Below are positions 52,085 through 61,115 of a stretch of 64,000 nucleotides of DNA, piece by piece. Source of the DNA: an uncultured Acidimicrobiales bacterium (lineage in GTDB: Bacteria; Actinomycetota; Acidimicrobiia; Acidimicrobiales; Bin134); the NCBI GenBank assembly GCA_951813325.1, contig OX638350.1:763316-827315 (forward strand), given 5' to 3'. The notes under the pieces are model-generated. The model ran no database searches and was not told the origin of the DNA. It saw nothing but the letters and a program-made list of their open reading frames with translations. Within the stretch, counting starts at the first letter, position 1. Each line of letters opens with the position of its first letter. A program made the position numbers and the translations under genes.

Positions 52085-53116
52085 TCAGCCGCGAATCTGG
52101 ACTGTGGTGCGCCAGTTAAATGGGTCGGGTGCTGTGCCCGTTTGGATGGCGGTGAGGGCTTGGCGTAGCCGCATGGTGTTGGGGCCTGGCTGGCCGCTCC
52201 CGATCGTGAGTGCCTTGCCCGAGTAGAGGATGGTACCGACAGGTGCGATGCCGGCGGCTGTGCCCGACAGAAACGCCTCGCCTCGCTCGGACCAGTCGAT
52301 TAGCTCTTCAGGATCGATTGGGCGCTCCTCGATTTCGTAGCCGTGGTGCCGGGCTAGCTGGATCACAGAATCCCGAGTAACGCCGTGGAGAAAAGACTCG
52401 TCGAGGTGCCGGGTGACGACCCGCTCGTTGTCTGCCAAAAAGAAGTTCGAGGCCCCGGTCTCGGTGATATCGCCGTCGGTGGCGAACAGCACCTGGTCGA
52501 TTGCCTCGTTGGCGGCCATGGCGTCCATGGTGGAGCCCAGGGCCATCGCATAGTTGGCAGCGCACTTCACCATTCCGAACTGGGGGACGGTACGGGGAGT
52601 CAACGTCTCCAATTGAAGGGTGAGGGGTCGTATTCCGCCCTTGAAGTAGTCGCCCACCGGGGAGTTCACCACGAACAGCAGCGCGCTGGGGGCTGGATGG
52701 GCCGCGGCCCCGATGTCGGCACCTGTACCCACAAACGTTGGACGGATGTAGAGCGACCCGGGCGGCTCTGGTACCTCATCAGCGTTGGCCTCGACCGCGT
52801 CGACAATCATCTGCAACAAGATGTCGGGGTCGATCTCGGGCAGCCGCAAGAGGGCGGCGCTGGTGACCATCCGAGCGACATGGGTGTCCAAACGGAAGAT
52901 CGCCACCGATCCGTCGGGCTGGCGGTGGGCCTTGAGCCCTTCAAAGATGGAGCTTCCGTAGTGCAGCACATGTGCGGCCGGGCTGATGGTCAAGTCCCCG
53001 AAGGGCTCTGGCGACCCGCCATAGACCAGCGGCCCGTCTTCGGCTCGCGCCGTGGCCATCCAGTCACAGAAAACGGTCCCGAAGGGGACAGCCAACGGAT
53101 CAGGCTTCTCGGTCAT
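52085..53116 (-). CDS. ilvE: Branched-chain amino acid aminotransferase
   Basis: 343 aa from ATG 53116, with a strong AAGGAG ribosome site. It is a fold-type IV PLP enzyme: YGSSIFEGLKAHRQPDGSVA, the PLP-Lys in FGMVKCAANYAMA, ETGASNFFLADN and FLSGTAAGIAPVGTI. It transfers the amino group between glutamate and Leu, Ile or Val in the cytoplasm. The Lys context (VKCAANYA against the common VKxGGNYA) is slightly unusual. Single gene, no operon partners. Confidence 0.9.
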   Translation of the reverse strand: MTEKPDPLAVPFGTVFCDWMATARAEDGPLVYGGSPEPFGDLTISPAAHVLHYGSSIFEGLKAHRQPDGSVAIFRLDTHVARMVTSAALLRLPEIDPDILLQMIVDAVEANADEVPEPPGSLYIRPTFVGTGADIGAAAHPAPSALLFVVNSPVGDYFKGGIRPLTLQLETLTPRTVPQFGMVKCAANYAMALGSTMDAMAANEAIDQVLFATDGDITETGASNFFLADNERVVTRHLDESFLHGVTRDSVIQLARHHGYEIEERPIDPEELIDWSERGEAFLSGTAAGIAPVGTILYSGKALTIGSGQPGPNTMRLRQALTAIQTGTAPDPFNWRTTVQIRG

Positions 53117-53285
53117 GCGGCATCTCCTTCGAGCAGGAGGATGGTATAGCCCCATAGGTCAAGAGGCTGAGGGTTTGCAGAACTACCGGGTTGCCGACCT
53201 CTTGCTTGGATGCGACCAGCACTTGCTGTCGTGGGAGGGCACGGCGAATTGCATCGACGCCTCCCGGTGATGCCGACGAGTCCTT

Positions 53286-53705
53286 TCAAGCCAAGATGGC
53301 GGCTTGACGGCCTTCGGCGGCAAGGGCGTCTTGGAGGGGAGGCGAGGGGGTGAGCAGGTAGACTTGGGCGTTCAGGTGCAGCGCGGCGGCGAGCGCTTCA
53401 ATCGATAGCAAGTTGAGTTGGCGATGGCGGCTGCGCAGTCGGCCGATCAGCGGGGCCAAGGTTCTCAGGCTCACTAGTCCGATCTCTTCGGGAAGCTCGA
53501 GCAGTGAATGCAGTGCTCGGGGGACGAGTTTGGGGGGCAGCTCGGCGAACGAGCTGGAGAGCGTCCCGCTGACCGTTGAGCTCAGCGCTGTCTGGCAGAG
53601 CCGCACGTACCAGCAGCCGGTGGTGTAGACGGGCTGGTCTGGGTCTGGCGGGGCTCCCCCTTGCAGCAGGGCGGAGAGGACCCTGTCGTCTATGAGCTGG
53701 GTCAC
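53286..53705 (-). CDS. PIN-like toxin with degenerate acidic residues
   Basis: A 139-aa protein from GTG 53705, overlapping the antitoxin stop as GTGA. It begins VTQLIDDRVLSALLQ and ends LLSIEALAAALHLNAQVYLL then TPSPPLQDALAAEG, following the PIN-domain order. Where PIN nucleases have acidic residues in the third and fourth motifs (usually D in the helix and TxD/DDxxL), this one has SIE and TPSPPL. So its ion-binding site is only partly conserved and activity is doubtful. Paired with the AbrB-type antitoxin, it forms a VapBC-like module. Confidence 0.65.
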   Translation of the reverse strand: MTQLIDDRVLSALLQGGAPPDPDQPVYTTGCWYVRLCQTALSSTVSGTLSSSFAELPPKLVPRALHSLLELPEEIGLVSLRTLAPLIGRLRSRHRQLNLLSIEALAAALHLNAQVYLLTPSPPLQDALAAEGRQAAILA

Positions 53706-53944
53706 TCGCTGGCCAGGTCGGGGTCGCCGAAGCCGGCCGCGGCCTGCTCCCAGATCTCGTCGGTGATTGCGGCGAGCAACTCGGCCCGCAGCTTTTCGAC
53801 GTTGCCCGGTATCAGCAGGAGTGCGCCGCCGAGATGCAAGTAGCCGACCTCGCCCCCTTCGTCGAGGCCCCAGCGGTGGCGAGCCGTGGCCGGAAGGCTC
53901 ATCTGCCCCCGAGACGACACCTTCAGCGTTCCCGTGCTTGACAT
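53702..53944 (-). CDS. AbrB/SpoVT-type antitoxin
   Basis: An 80-aa protein. The N-terminal swapped-hairpin DNA-binding domain is MSSTGTLKVSSRGQMSLPAT followed by ARHRWGLDEGGEVGY. The C-terminal tail (LLAAITDEIWEQAAAGF) would contact the toxin. The order is antitoxin first with a four-base overlap. It likely represses its own operon. It is divergent from the GNAT gene at 54115. Confidence 0.82.
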   Translation of the reverse strand: MSSTGTLKVSSRGQMSLPATARHRWGLDEGGEVGYLHLGGALLLIPGNVEKLRAELLAAITDEIWEQAAAGFGDPDLASE

Positions 53945-54114
53945 GCGAGCAGTCTACAAGGTGGCTTGCAATTCTGCCTTGTATTCGGGCAATGCAGAAT
54001 CCCAGCAGATTGAGAAAGAGGTTCCCTACGCAATGGCCAATGAGTCCCGATGATGCCCAATTGGTGATCAAATTGAGGGATGAACAGGCTTGGGGCTCTG
54101 GGAGACTGGGGGTT

Positions 54115-54648
54115 GTGGCTGTTGCATCCACCACGATTGCCGGGGAGCGCGTGTTGTTGCGACCATTTCGAGTGGAGGACGCAGTTGACGTCGCCGAGTC
54201 GTGCCAGGACCCGGATATTTCCCGATTCACGATGATGCCCGAAGCGATGTCTGAAGCGCAGGCTCGAGAGTGGATTGAGCAGCGGCTGGCACGTAGGGAA
54301 CAGGGCCTCATCGCTTTCGCCATCACACTGCCTCCCTCGGACCGCTGCATCGGCCAAATGGGCATCCTGCTGGAACCCCAGTTCCGGCGAGGGGAGGCGT
54401 TCTATTGGCTCGACCGGCAGCACCGGGGCCAAGGAATCGCCTCCGAAGCCCTCAATCTGATCACCGATTGGGCTTTCTCCGAGCACGGCCTGGCCCGCAT
54501 CCATCTGGTGACCCATGTCGCCAATCCCGCGTCCCAAAGGGTGGCCGAACACTGCGGCTATCTGCGGGAAGGGGTACTACGGGCTTGGGAACCGGTCAAA
54601 GACAACCAACCCGACGTCGTGATGTGGAGTCGACTGCCGGGGGATTGA
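54115..54648 (+). CDS. GNAT-family N-acetyltransferase (RimJ/RimL-like)
   Basis: 177 aa from GTG 54115, with a GGGAG site; a much longer upstream frame is discarded because it covers the antitoxin. The order is GERVLLRPFRVEDAVDVAES, DRCIGQMGILLEPQFRRGEA, the acetyl-CoA loop LDRQHRGQGIASEALNLITD, and RIHLVTHVANPASQRVAEHC then GYLREGVLRAW. It acetylates an N-terminus or amine. The phosphotransferase-like gene follows 44 bp later. Confidence 0.88.
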   Translation: MAVASTTIAGERVLLRPFRVEDAVDVAESCQDPDISRFTMMPEAMSEAQAREWIEQRLARREQGLIAFAITLPPSDRCIGQMGILLEPQFRRGEAFYWLDRQHRGQGIASEALNLITDWAFSEHGLARIHLVTHVANPASQRVAEHCGYLREGVLRAWEPVKDNQPDVVMWSRLPGD

Positions 54649-54692
54649 CTGGCGGGAAATGGCGCTGGAGGCTGTCCCGTTAGCCTTGTGAC

Positions 54693-55502
54693 GTGGGGAG
54701 CGAGTCTGGTGAGGGAGAGGTGGTCGCCGGGCGGGTAACCGAGTTCGTCCGAATCGGCGACGAGGTGGTGCGACCGGCCACTGCCAACTCTGAGTCAATG
54801 AGTGAACTGCTAGAGCATCTAGAAGCGAGCGGCTTCGAGGGGGCTCCCCGGGTGGTGGGTTCGGAGCCAGATGGCGCGGTAAGGCTGACATGGATCGAGG
54901 GATGGGTGCCTGAGGAAGTGGAGGGGTGGAAGCTCGACGCGGATGCACTGGAATCGGTGGGCAGGCTCCTGCGCGAGTATCACGACTGCATGAGGGATTT
55001 TGCTCCTAAGGCTGGCTTTGAAGAAGGTCCCCAAGCTGTTGCCAAGGGCCACATTGTTTGCCACGGCGATATTGCCCCCCGCAACACCGTCTTCAGGGAG
55101 GGGCAGGCGGCGGCATTCATCGATTGGGACGGAATTTGGGTCGCCCCAGCGCTATGGGATCTCGGCCACGCCCTATGGCAATTCGCCCCCATCTGCGATG
55201 ACGACGATCCCTGGCTCCAACAGTGGCTGGCCCTGCCCGACCGAGCAGCCCGAATCACCGCCCTCGTGCGCGGTTACCGCCTAGCCCCCTCAGAGGCACA
55301 GCAGCTGCCCGAAATGGTCGCCGAGGTAATCGCCGGATGCCGCCACAGCGTGGCCCGAAAAGCCGCCGCCGGAGTTCCCGCCTTCGCCCGCATGCAACGC
55401 GAGGGCACCCTCGATGTCCTCGCCAGCCAACTCCAAGCCGCCCAAAGACTCCACCCCCTCATCCAGGAGGCCGTGCTCGCTGGCAGATCAGACCAGGGTT
55501 GA
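54693..55502 (+). CDS. Aminoglycoside phosphotransferase-family kinase
   Basis: A 269-aa protein-kinase-like enzyme from GTG 54693. The catalytic loop is IVCHGDIAPRNTVF (Brenner motif HxDxxxxN with Asp) and the Mg-binding motif is AAFIDWDGIW. The N-lobe is short, with AVRLTWIEGWVP before the hinge. It may phosphorylate a small molecule such as an aminoglycoside or a metabolite. Its stop overlaps the convergent P450 end by 15 bp. Confidence 0.85.
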   Translation: MGSESGEGEVVAGRVTEFVRIGDEVVRPATANSESMSELLEHLEASGFEGAPRVVGSEPDGAVRLTWIEGWVPEEVEGWKLDADALESVGRLLREYHDCMRDFAPKAGFEEGPQAVAKGHIVCHGDIAPRNTVFREGQAAAFIDWDGIWVAPALWDLGHALWQFAPICDDDDPWLQQWLALPDRAARITALVRGYRLAPSEAQQLPEMVAEVIAGCRHSVARKAAAGVPAFARMQREGTLDVLASQLQAAQRLHPLIQEAVLAGRSDQG

Positions 55503-56759
55503 GAGGTTCTGTTCAGGGGCGGGGCCGGGGTTGACTTTTTTGCCGGGTGCCCAGGCTACGGGGAGGTGCTTCATGCCGCCGATGAAGTTGGAGCGCAGCC
55601 ACTCGGGCTCGCCCACTCGGTGGATGTCGGGCATCCGGTCGACTATCTCCTGGAAGATCAGCCGCAGCTCCATTTTGGCCAGGTTGGCGCCCAGGCAATA
55701 GTGGGTCCCACCGCCGCCGAAGGCGATCTGATCGTTTGGGGTGCGGTTCACGTCGAAGGTGAACGGGTCGTCGAACACCTCTTCGTCCCGGTTGGCCGAG
55801 ATGTACCACAAGACCACCTTGTCGCCCTTGTCGATGCGCTGGCCCCTGATCTCGGCGTCGGTGGTGGCGGTGCGGCGGAAGTGCAATACCGGGGTGGCCC
55901 ACCGGAGGATCTCGTCGATGTGGGTGTCGGTCACCCCGTCAGGGGAGTTCTTGACGATTTCGAACTGCTCGGGATGGTCCATCAGCGCCAGCATCCCGTG
56001 GGCGGTGGCGTTGCGGGTGGTCTCGTTGCCGGCCACGGTGAGCAGCAACATGAACATGTCGAACTCCAGCTCGGTCAGCCGGTCGCCGTCGATCTCAGCG
56101 TTGATGAGCTTGGTGACGATGTCGTCGCGGGGGTTGACGGCCCGATCCTTGGCCAGTTGGTTGGTGTAGGCGTACAGCTCTGCGCCCGCCGAGATGCCGT
56201 CTTCGGCGTTGCCGGCGTATTCGGGGTCTTCGACGCCGATCATGCGGTTGGACCAATCGAACAGCTTCATGCGGTCTTCCTGGGGCACGCCCATGATCTC
56301 GGCGATGGCCTGGAGCGGGAGCTCGGAGGCCAGGTCGACCACGAAGTCGGCCTCGCCCCTCTCGATCACGTTGTCCACAATCAGGATGGCCCGGTGCCGC
56401 AGGTACTGCTCGATCATGCCGATCATGCGGGGGGTGAATCCCTTGTTCACCAGCCGTCGGTAGCGGGTGTGCTTGGGCGGATCGGTGGTGAGCATCATCA
56501 CCCCCCGGGAGTCGGGCGCGCCGGTGTCGTTGGTGCCGGGGTCGGGGATCGAGGTGCCGCCGAGCTCCGAGGAGAAGCGCTCGGTGTCGCGATTCGCCTC
56601 CACCAGATCGGCGTGTTTGACCAGGCTCCAAAAGGCTGGTCCATCGGGGTCCTGGTGGAGCATGACGGGGGCCTGCTCCCGCAGCACCGTGAACATCTCG
56701 TGGTGTTCTTGGCGCACGAATCGATCGGGGTCGAGCAGGTTGACTTCGCTGAGCTTCAC
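55488..56759 (-). CDS. Cytochrome P450 (3)
   Basis: 423 aa from GTG 56759 with a GGAAAG site; a longer frame upstream is rejected because it runs into the divergent promoter. I-helix: LLTVAGNETTRNATAHG. K-helix: IDEILRWATPVLHFRRT. Heme loop: FGGGGTHYCLGANLAKME. The C-terminus is long and Pro-rich (VAWAPGKKVNPGPAPEQNLS). It is divergent from the double-domain CoA-transferase at 56869, a hint that they share a pathway. Redox partner not adjacent. Confidence 0.93.
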   Translation of the reverse strand: MKLSEVNLLDPDRFVRQEHHEMFTVLREQAPVMLHQDPDGPAFWSLVKHADLVEANRDTERFSSELGGTSIPDPGTNDTGAPDSRGVMMLTTDPPKHTRYRRLVNKGFTPRMIGMIEQYLRHRAILIVDNVIERGEADFVVDLASELPLQAIAEIMGVPQEDRMKLFDWSNRMIGVEDPEYAGNAEDGISAGAELYAYTNQLAKDRAVNPRDDIVTKLINAEIDGDRLTELEFDMFMLLLTVAGNETTRNATAHGMLALMDHPEQFEIVKNSPDGVTDTHIDEILRWATPVLHFRRTATTDAEIRGQRIDKGDKVVLWYISANRDEEVFDDPFTFDVNRTPNDQIAFGGGGTHYCLGANLAKMELRLIFQEIVDRMPDIHRVGEPEWLRSNFIGGMKHLPVAWAPGKKVNPGPAPEQNLSTLV

Positions 56760-56868
56760 GGTGGCTTTCCTTTGCTGCGAACGGTTGCCGACGGTCGGCC
56801 AGTGTACGGGAGCCTCTGATGCGACAAGATACCGAGGTGCAAACCGACCGGGAACCAGTGAGATCGCC

Positions 56869-59292
56869 ATGAAGGCGGAGTCGAACCAGGGCGAAGACCG
56901 GATTGAAAGCAGGGGCGCGAGCGAGGACGTCCACAAGCAGGCGTCAATGCTGGCCGGGTTCCGGGTGGTGGATTTCTCGACCGGCGTGCCCGGCCCGTAC
57001 GTCACAAAGCTGCTGGCCGACGCCGGGGCCGATGTCATCAAGGTGGAGGGGCCGGACGGCGATCCGGTGCGCCACTGGTCGGCCACCCGGGCCGACTTCG
57101 AGGGGGACAGCGCGCTGTTCCAGCTGCTCCATGCCTCCAAGCGGAGCATCGTCGGCCAATCCGGCGACCCCGATATCGAGGAGTTGGTGGCCACCGCCGA
57201 CGCGGTGGTGGAGTCGTTTCCCGCCGGGTCGGGCCAAGGCCGGGCTTGGGTCGAGCGGCATCCCCACCTGGTGGTGCTGTCGGTTACCCCCTACGGTCAA
57301 GACGGGCCGCTGGCCTCCCACCCGTCCACCGAGTACACCGTTCAGGCCCAGTGCGGGGCCATTGCATGCCGGGGGCGGCCCGACCAGCCCCCGATCCACG
57401 CCGGAGGGGCAATCGCTGACTGGACCGCCGGGGCCTACGCCGGCCCCGCGGTCCTGTCGGCGATGCTGCGGGCCCGGCGCACCGGACGCGGCGAGCACAT
57501 CGACCTTGCAGTGGCCGACGTGATGGGCATTGCCGCTACTACGTTCACCGACCTCGCCCACTGCATGCGGGGCGGCGGCCACGACTTCGACCGGGTAGCC
57601 CGGTCGGTGGAGGCACCGTCGATCGAGCCCGCCCTCGACGGCTGGGTGGGGTTCAACACCAACACCGCGCTTCAATACCAGGGCTTCGTGCTGATGATCG
57701 AGCGCCCCGACCTCATCGACACCGAGTGGAACCAGATCGGCGAGCGGGCCACCCGCCTCGACGAGTGGAATGCCATGGTCCACCCGTGGACTTCCCGCCA
57801 CTCCGTGGCAGAAATCGTCAAGGCGGCCTCCGATCTGCGGGTGCCCGTGGCCGAGGTAAACGACGGTTGCAGCGTGCTCGACAACGAGCAGTTCGCGGCC
57901 CGGGGGGTGTTCGTGCGAAATCCCGGCGGGTTCCTCCAGCCCCGATCGCCGTACCTGATGGACGACGGCGGCGAGCGGCGGCCGGCCACGCCCGCGCCCC
58001 GTTTGGGCGAGCACACCGGCACGGTGGAACCTCGCCCCCAGCCCGTGCCGTCGGCTGCCGACGCCGATCCTGACCTGCCGCTGGCCGGGGTCAAGGTGGT
58101 GGACCTCACCAGTTGGTGGGCCGGGCCGTCGGCCACCGGAACGCTGGCCATGCTGGGCGCTGATGTGGTTCACATCGAGTCCACCGGCCACCCCGACGGG
58201 ATGCGCATGACCGGGTTCATGTTCGGCACCGAGGACTGGTGGGAGTGGGGGTCGATGTTCGTGGCCATCAACCACAACAAGCGGGATCTGACGCTGGATT
58301 TGGACACCGAGGCGGGCATGGACCTGCTGTGGCGGCTCATCGCCGAGGCCGACGTGATTGTGGAGAACTTCTCCCCCCGGGTGGTGGAGAAGTGGGGTTT
58401 GAGCTGGGAGGCCGTCTCGGCCCGCAACCCCCGGGCGGTGTTCACCCGGATGCCCGCGTTCGGGCTGAGTGGGCCGTGGCGGGATCGGGTGGGGTTTGCC
58501 CAGACCATGGAGCAGCTCACCGGCATGGCCTGGGTGACCGGCCATCCCTACGACCAGCCCCGCATCATGCGGGGACCGTGCGATCCCATCGCCGGGATGC
58601 ACGGCGCGTTTGCCGCGATATTGGGCTTGGCAGTGCGGGAGCGCACCGGGCGGGGAGTGTTCGTGGAGTCCACCATGGTGGAGGCTGCGCTCAACTGCTC
58701 GGCCGAGCAGATCGTGGAGTACACCGCCTACGGCAACGTGATGGAGCGGGCCGGCAACCGGAGCCCTTATGCCGCACCCCAGGGGCTGTATCCCTGCCGG
58801 GGCCACGAACAGTGGCTGGCGTTGGCCGTGGCCAGCGACGAGCAGTGGCAGGCGCTGGTGGAGGAGCTGGGGTCTCCCGAGTGGGCCGAGCGACCGGAGT
58901 ACGCCACCGACGCCGGCCGTCGAGCGGGCCACGACGCCATTGACGAGGGGCTGTTTGCCTGGGCTGTCGAGCAGGATCTCGATGAGGCCGTGGCCCGGCT
59001 GGTCGACGCCGGTGTTCCTGCGGCCCCGGCGTGGGATCCCCGCCTCCAGCATGAGAACCCCCAACACGCTCATCGGGGCTTGTTCGAGATGGTCGAGCAC
59101 CCCGCGGTGGGCACCCACCCCATGCCGGGGATGCCCTATCGGTTCGCCTCGGTGGACCGCTGGATCACCTCGCCTTCGCCCACTCTGGGCCAGCACAACC
59201 ACGAGATCTTGGGCGAGTTGGGCCTGTCAGCCGACGAGATCGCTGCGCTGGAGGCCGACGGGGTCATCGGCACCCGCCCCAAGGGCCTGTGA
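56869..59292 (+). CDS. Double-domain CaiB/BaiF CoA-transferase (2)
   Basis: 807 aa, with two class III CoA-transferase domains fused. The first begins LAGFRVVDFSTGVPGPYVTK and the second LAGVKVVDLTSWWAGPSATG. Both carry the typical D-V-x-x-E/V-x-N/F active-region patterns (ADAVVESFPAGSGQG; ADVIVENFSPRVVEKWGLSW). ATG 56869 is chosen; an internal ATG at 56947 would skip a hydrophilic extension. It resembles the fusion at 36395. It would move CoA between acyl groups, activating a carboxylic acid for oxidation. Confidence 0.85.
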   Translation: MKAESNQGEDRIESRGASEDVHKQASMLAGFRVVDFSTGVPGPYVTKLLADAGADVIKVEGPDGDPVRHWSATRADFEGDSALFQLLHASKRSIVGQSGDPDIEELVATADAVVESFPAGSGQGRAWVERHPHLVVLSVTPYGQDGPLASHPSTEYTVQAQCGAIACRGRPDQPPIHAGGAIADWTAGAYAGPAVLSAMLRARRTGRGEHIDLAVADVMGIAATTFTDLAHCMRGGGHDFDRVARSVEAPSIEPALDGWVGFNTNTALQYQGFVLMIERPDLIDTEWNQIGERATRLDEWNAMVHPWTSRHSVAEIVKAASDLRVPVAEVNDGCSVLDNEQFAARGVFVRNPGGFLQPRSPYLMDDGGERRPATPAPRLGEHTGTVEPRPQPVPSAADADPDLPLAGVKVVDLTSWWAGPSATGTLAMLGADVVHIESTGHPDGMRMTGFMFGTEDWWEWGSMFVAINHNKRDLTLDLDTEAGMDLLWRLIAEADVIVENFSPRVVEKWGLSWEAVSARNPRAVFTRMPAFGLSGPWRDRVGFAQTMEQLTGMAWVTGHPYDQPRIMRGPCDPIAGMHGAFAAILGLAVRERTGRGVFVESTMVEAALNCSAEQIVEYTAYGNVMERAGNRSPYAAPQGLYPCRGHEQWLALAVASDEQWQALVEELGSPEWAERPEYATDAGRRAGHDAIDEGLFAWAVEQDLDEAVARLVDAGVPAAPAWDPRLQHENPQHAHRGLFEMVEHPAVGTHPMPGMPYRFASVDRWITSPSPTLGQHNHEILGELGLSADEIAALEADGVIGTRPKGL

Positions 59293-59319
59293 GCGCCCGT
59301 ACGGTGAGAGGATGAAGCC

Positions 59320-60258
59320 ATGAGAGCAGTGCGATGCGTCGACGGCCAGCCCGCGACTGTGGAGTTGGCCCCGCCCGAAGGCGACGGGGTGCGGATCAAG
59401 ATGGCATCCGCGGGGGTGTGCGGCTCCGACCTGCACATGCTCGAGCTGGGGATGCTCAACACCTTCACCATTGGCCACGAGTTCGCCGGCTGGCTGGAAG
59501 ACGGCCGCCCGGTGGCCATCGAGCCCATCCACGGCTGCGGCACCTGCGATATCTGCCTGGCCGGTGACTACAACCGCTGCCCGGTCACACTGACCGACAT
59601 CGCCGGCATTTCCCGCGACGGGGGAATGGCCGACGAGGTGCTCATGTGGCCCGAGGCCATCGTTCCCCTGCCTTCGGGGGCGGACGCCCGGGACGCCTGC
59701 CTGGTGGAGCCCCTGGGCATCGCGGTGCACGGCTTCCGCTTGGCCGGATTGCGGGGCGACATGCGGGTGGCCGTCATCGGGGGTGGCGCCGTGGGTCAAA
59801 CCGCGCTGGCCGTGGCCCGCCTTGCCGGGTGCGAGACCGCTATCTCAGCCCGCCACGACGCCCAAAAGGAGGCCGCCGAGCGCCTGGGGGCAGCTCCGCT
59901 GACCGATGAGCCCTACGACATCGTCGTAGAGGCTGCTGGTACCGCCTCAGCTCTGGCCGACGCGGCCAAGAAGTGCCGGCCCGGTGGAAAGATCGTCATC
60001 CTGGGGTCTTACTGGGACCCTGTAGAGATGCCCGGTATAGAGCTGAGCATGAAGGAGATCACCGTGGTCCTCTCCTCGATGTACGGTCGCTACGGCCCCA
60101 CCCGCGACATGGACGTCGCCGCCGCCGCCCTGGCCCAGCTCCCCGAGCTCCCCGACGCCGTCATCACCCACCGCTTCCCCCTAGACGCCCCCGCCGAAGC
60201 CTTCGCCACCGCCGCCGACCGCGCCTCCGGCGCCATCAAGGTTGTCCTGGAGCCCTAG
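59320..60258 (+). CDS. Zinc-type alcohol dehydrogenase
   Basis: A 312-aa MDR-family dehydrogenase. Catalytic zinc ligands are in VCGSDLHML and IGHEFAGWLE, the structural zinc in GCGTCDICLAGDYNRC, and the cofactor motif is VIGGGAVGQTALAV. It oxidises an alcohol or polyol with NAD(P), and is slightly shorter than the usual 340-350. The stop TAG (60256-60258) is formed by the CTAG duplication of the adjoining MITE, so the C-terminus was truncated or changed by the insertion. Confidence 0.85.
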   Translation: MRAVRCVDGQPATVELAPPEGDGVRIKMASAGVCGSDLHMLELGMLNTFTIGHEFAGWLEDGRPVAIEPIHGCGTCDICLAGDYNRCPVTLTDIAGISRDGGMADEVLMWPEAIVPLPSGADARDACLVEPLGIAVHGFRLAGLRGDMRVAVIGGGAVGQTALAVARLAGCETAISARHDAQKEAAERLGAAPLTDEPYDIVVEAAGTASALADAAKKCRPGGKIVILGSYWDPVEMPGIELSMKEITVVLSSMYGRYGPTRDMDVAAAALAQLPELPDAVITHRFPLDAPAEAFATAADRASGAIKVVLEP

Positions 60259-60422
60259 TGGTGTGTCGTGGGTTTATTCGCGCGTGTCCTGCTAGGCATC
60301 GACGCCCCTCGCGGCGTTGCCCCTCCTTGCCGTACGCTGGAAGTATGGCTGCGTCGGTGCGCCTTGCGAGGAACGCCGCTGCCGTCGCAATCCACGGCGC
60401 TAAACCCACGACACACCACTAG
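60255..60422. mobile_element. MITE-like element, copy 2 (160 bp plus CTAG duplication)
   Basis: The core 60259-60418 is identical to copy 1 (24391-24550), with the same 18-bp inverted repeats and CTAG on both sides (60255-60258 and 60419-60422). It sits exactly where the alcohol dehydrogenase and the convergent nuclease gene end. CTAG reads TAG on both strands and supplies the stop codon of each gene. No transposase is encoded. Confidence 0.85.
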
Positions 60423-61115
60423 GGAGACGCGGGCTGCGGCTGGATCGCCATGGTAGGTGCAGTTGATAGTGGGGCCGTCGGCGGCGAAGGCGTCGAGAGG
60501 GGCATCTTCGAGGGAGGCGAAAATGTCGGTGGGGATTTCAAGGAGTTGGTACTTGGTGGGGACGGCGGTGCGATCGGGGCGGAATGCTCGGAGCATGATG
60601 ATGGCGTCTACGGCGGATCGGTATTGACGGAACAGGTCGAGGGTGTGGTCTCGCCTTGTCTTGGCAGACCGGACATCTTGGATCCAGGCGGCTTCGGTGA
60701 GTTTAGAGATGTGGGCAGTGGTTTCGGACAATCTTTGGGCGGCGGTGGACTTCAGGGACAGCTTCCGCGCTTCACCATTGCTGGCCTGGACCGTCATGTC
60801 CACGAAACGCTGAGTGGCTGATCCCGGTTTATCGACTGTCCAGCCGACTGCCTCGCAGGCATTGCGGAATGCGACTTCGAAGCCGACAAGACCAAGGGGC
60901 TCTGTGGTGGTTCCGTGATGGACGGAGATGGTTAGGCCAAAGTATTCGATCCATCCAGGAATGTGACCTAGCCAGGTGTCAGAGGCTTCGGCCTGGAGAG
61001 GGGATGACAACGAGTCAATGATCCGGCTGACGAATCTGACGCCCATCGGGGTGAGGCCTTCAATGCTCGCCTTGAGACTGGCCTGGTGGACTGGTATGTC
61101 GTAAAGCTGGTTCAC
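60255..61115 (-). CDS. Type II restriction endonuclease with MITE-derived C-terminus
   Basis: 286 aa; the native part ends at about GDPAAARVS, and the last 42 or so residues are read from the MITE (LVVCRGFSAVDCDGSGVPRK and on). The PD-(D/E)xK-like site is probably the Asp of ATQRFVDMTVQ followed by KLSLKSTAAQ. It pairs with the methyltransferase upstream, whose stop overlaps this ATG by four bases (ATGA). Recognition site unknown. Loss of the natural C-terminus may weaken or kill cleavage. Confidence 0.72.
   Translation of the reverse strand: MNQLYDIPVHQASLKASIEGLTPMGVRFVSRIIDSLSSPLQAEASDTWLGHIPGWIEYFGLTISVHHGTTTEPLGLVGFEVAFRNACEAVGWTVDKPGSATQRFVDMTVQASNGEARKLSLKSTAAQRLSETTAHISKLTEAAWIQDVRSAKTRRDHTLDLFRQYRSAVDAIIMLRAFRPDRTAVPTKYQLLEIPTDIFASLEDAPLDAFAADGPTINCTYHGDPAAARVSLVVCRGFSAVDCDGSGVPRKAHRRSHTSSVRQGGATPRGASMPSRTRANKPTTHH

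Noticed and set aside
56944..59202. A 752-aa open frame on the minus strand
   Set aside because: Antisense to the double CoA-transferase; composition (His/Gly/Arg) is typical of shadow frames.
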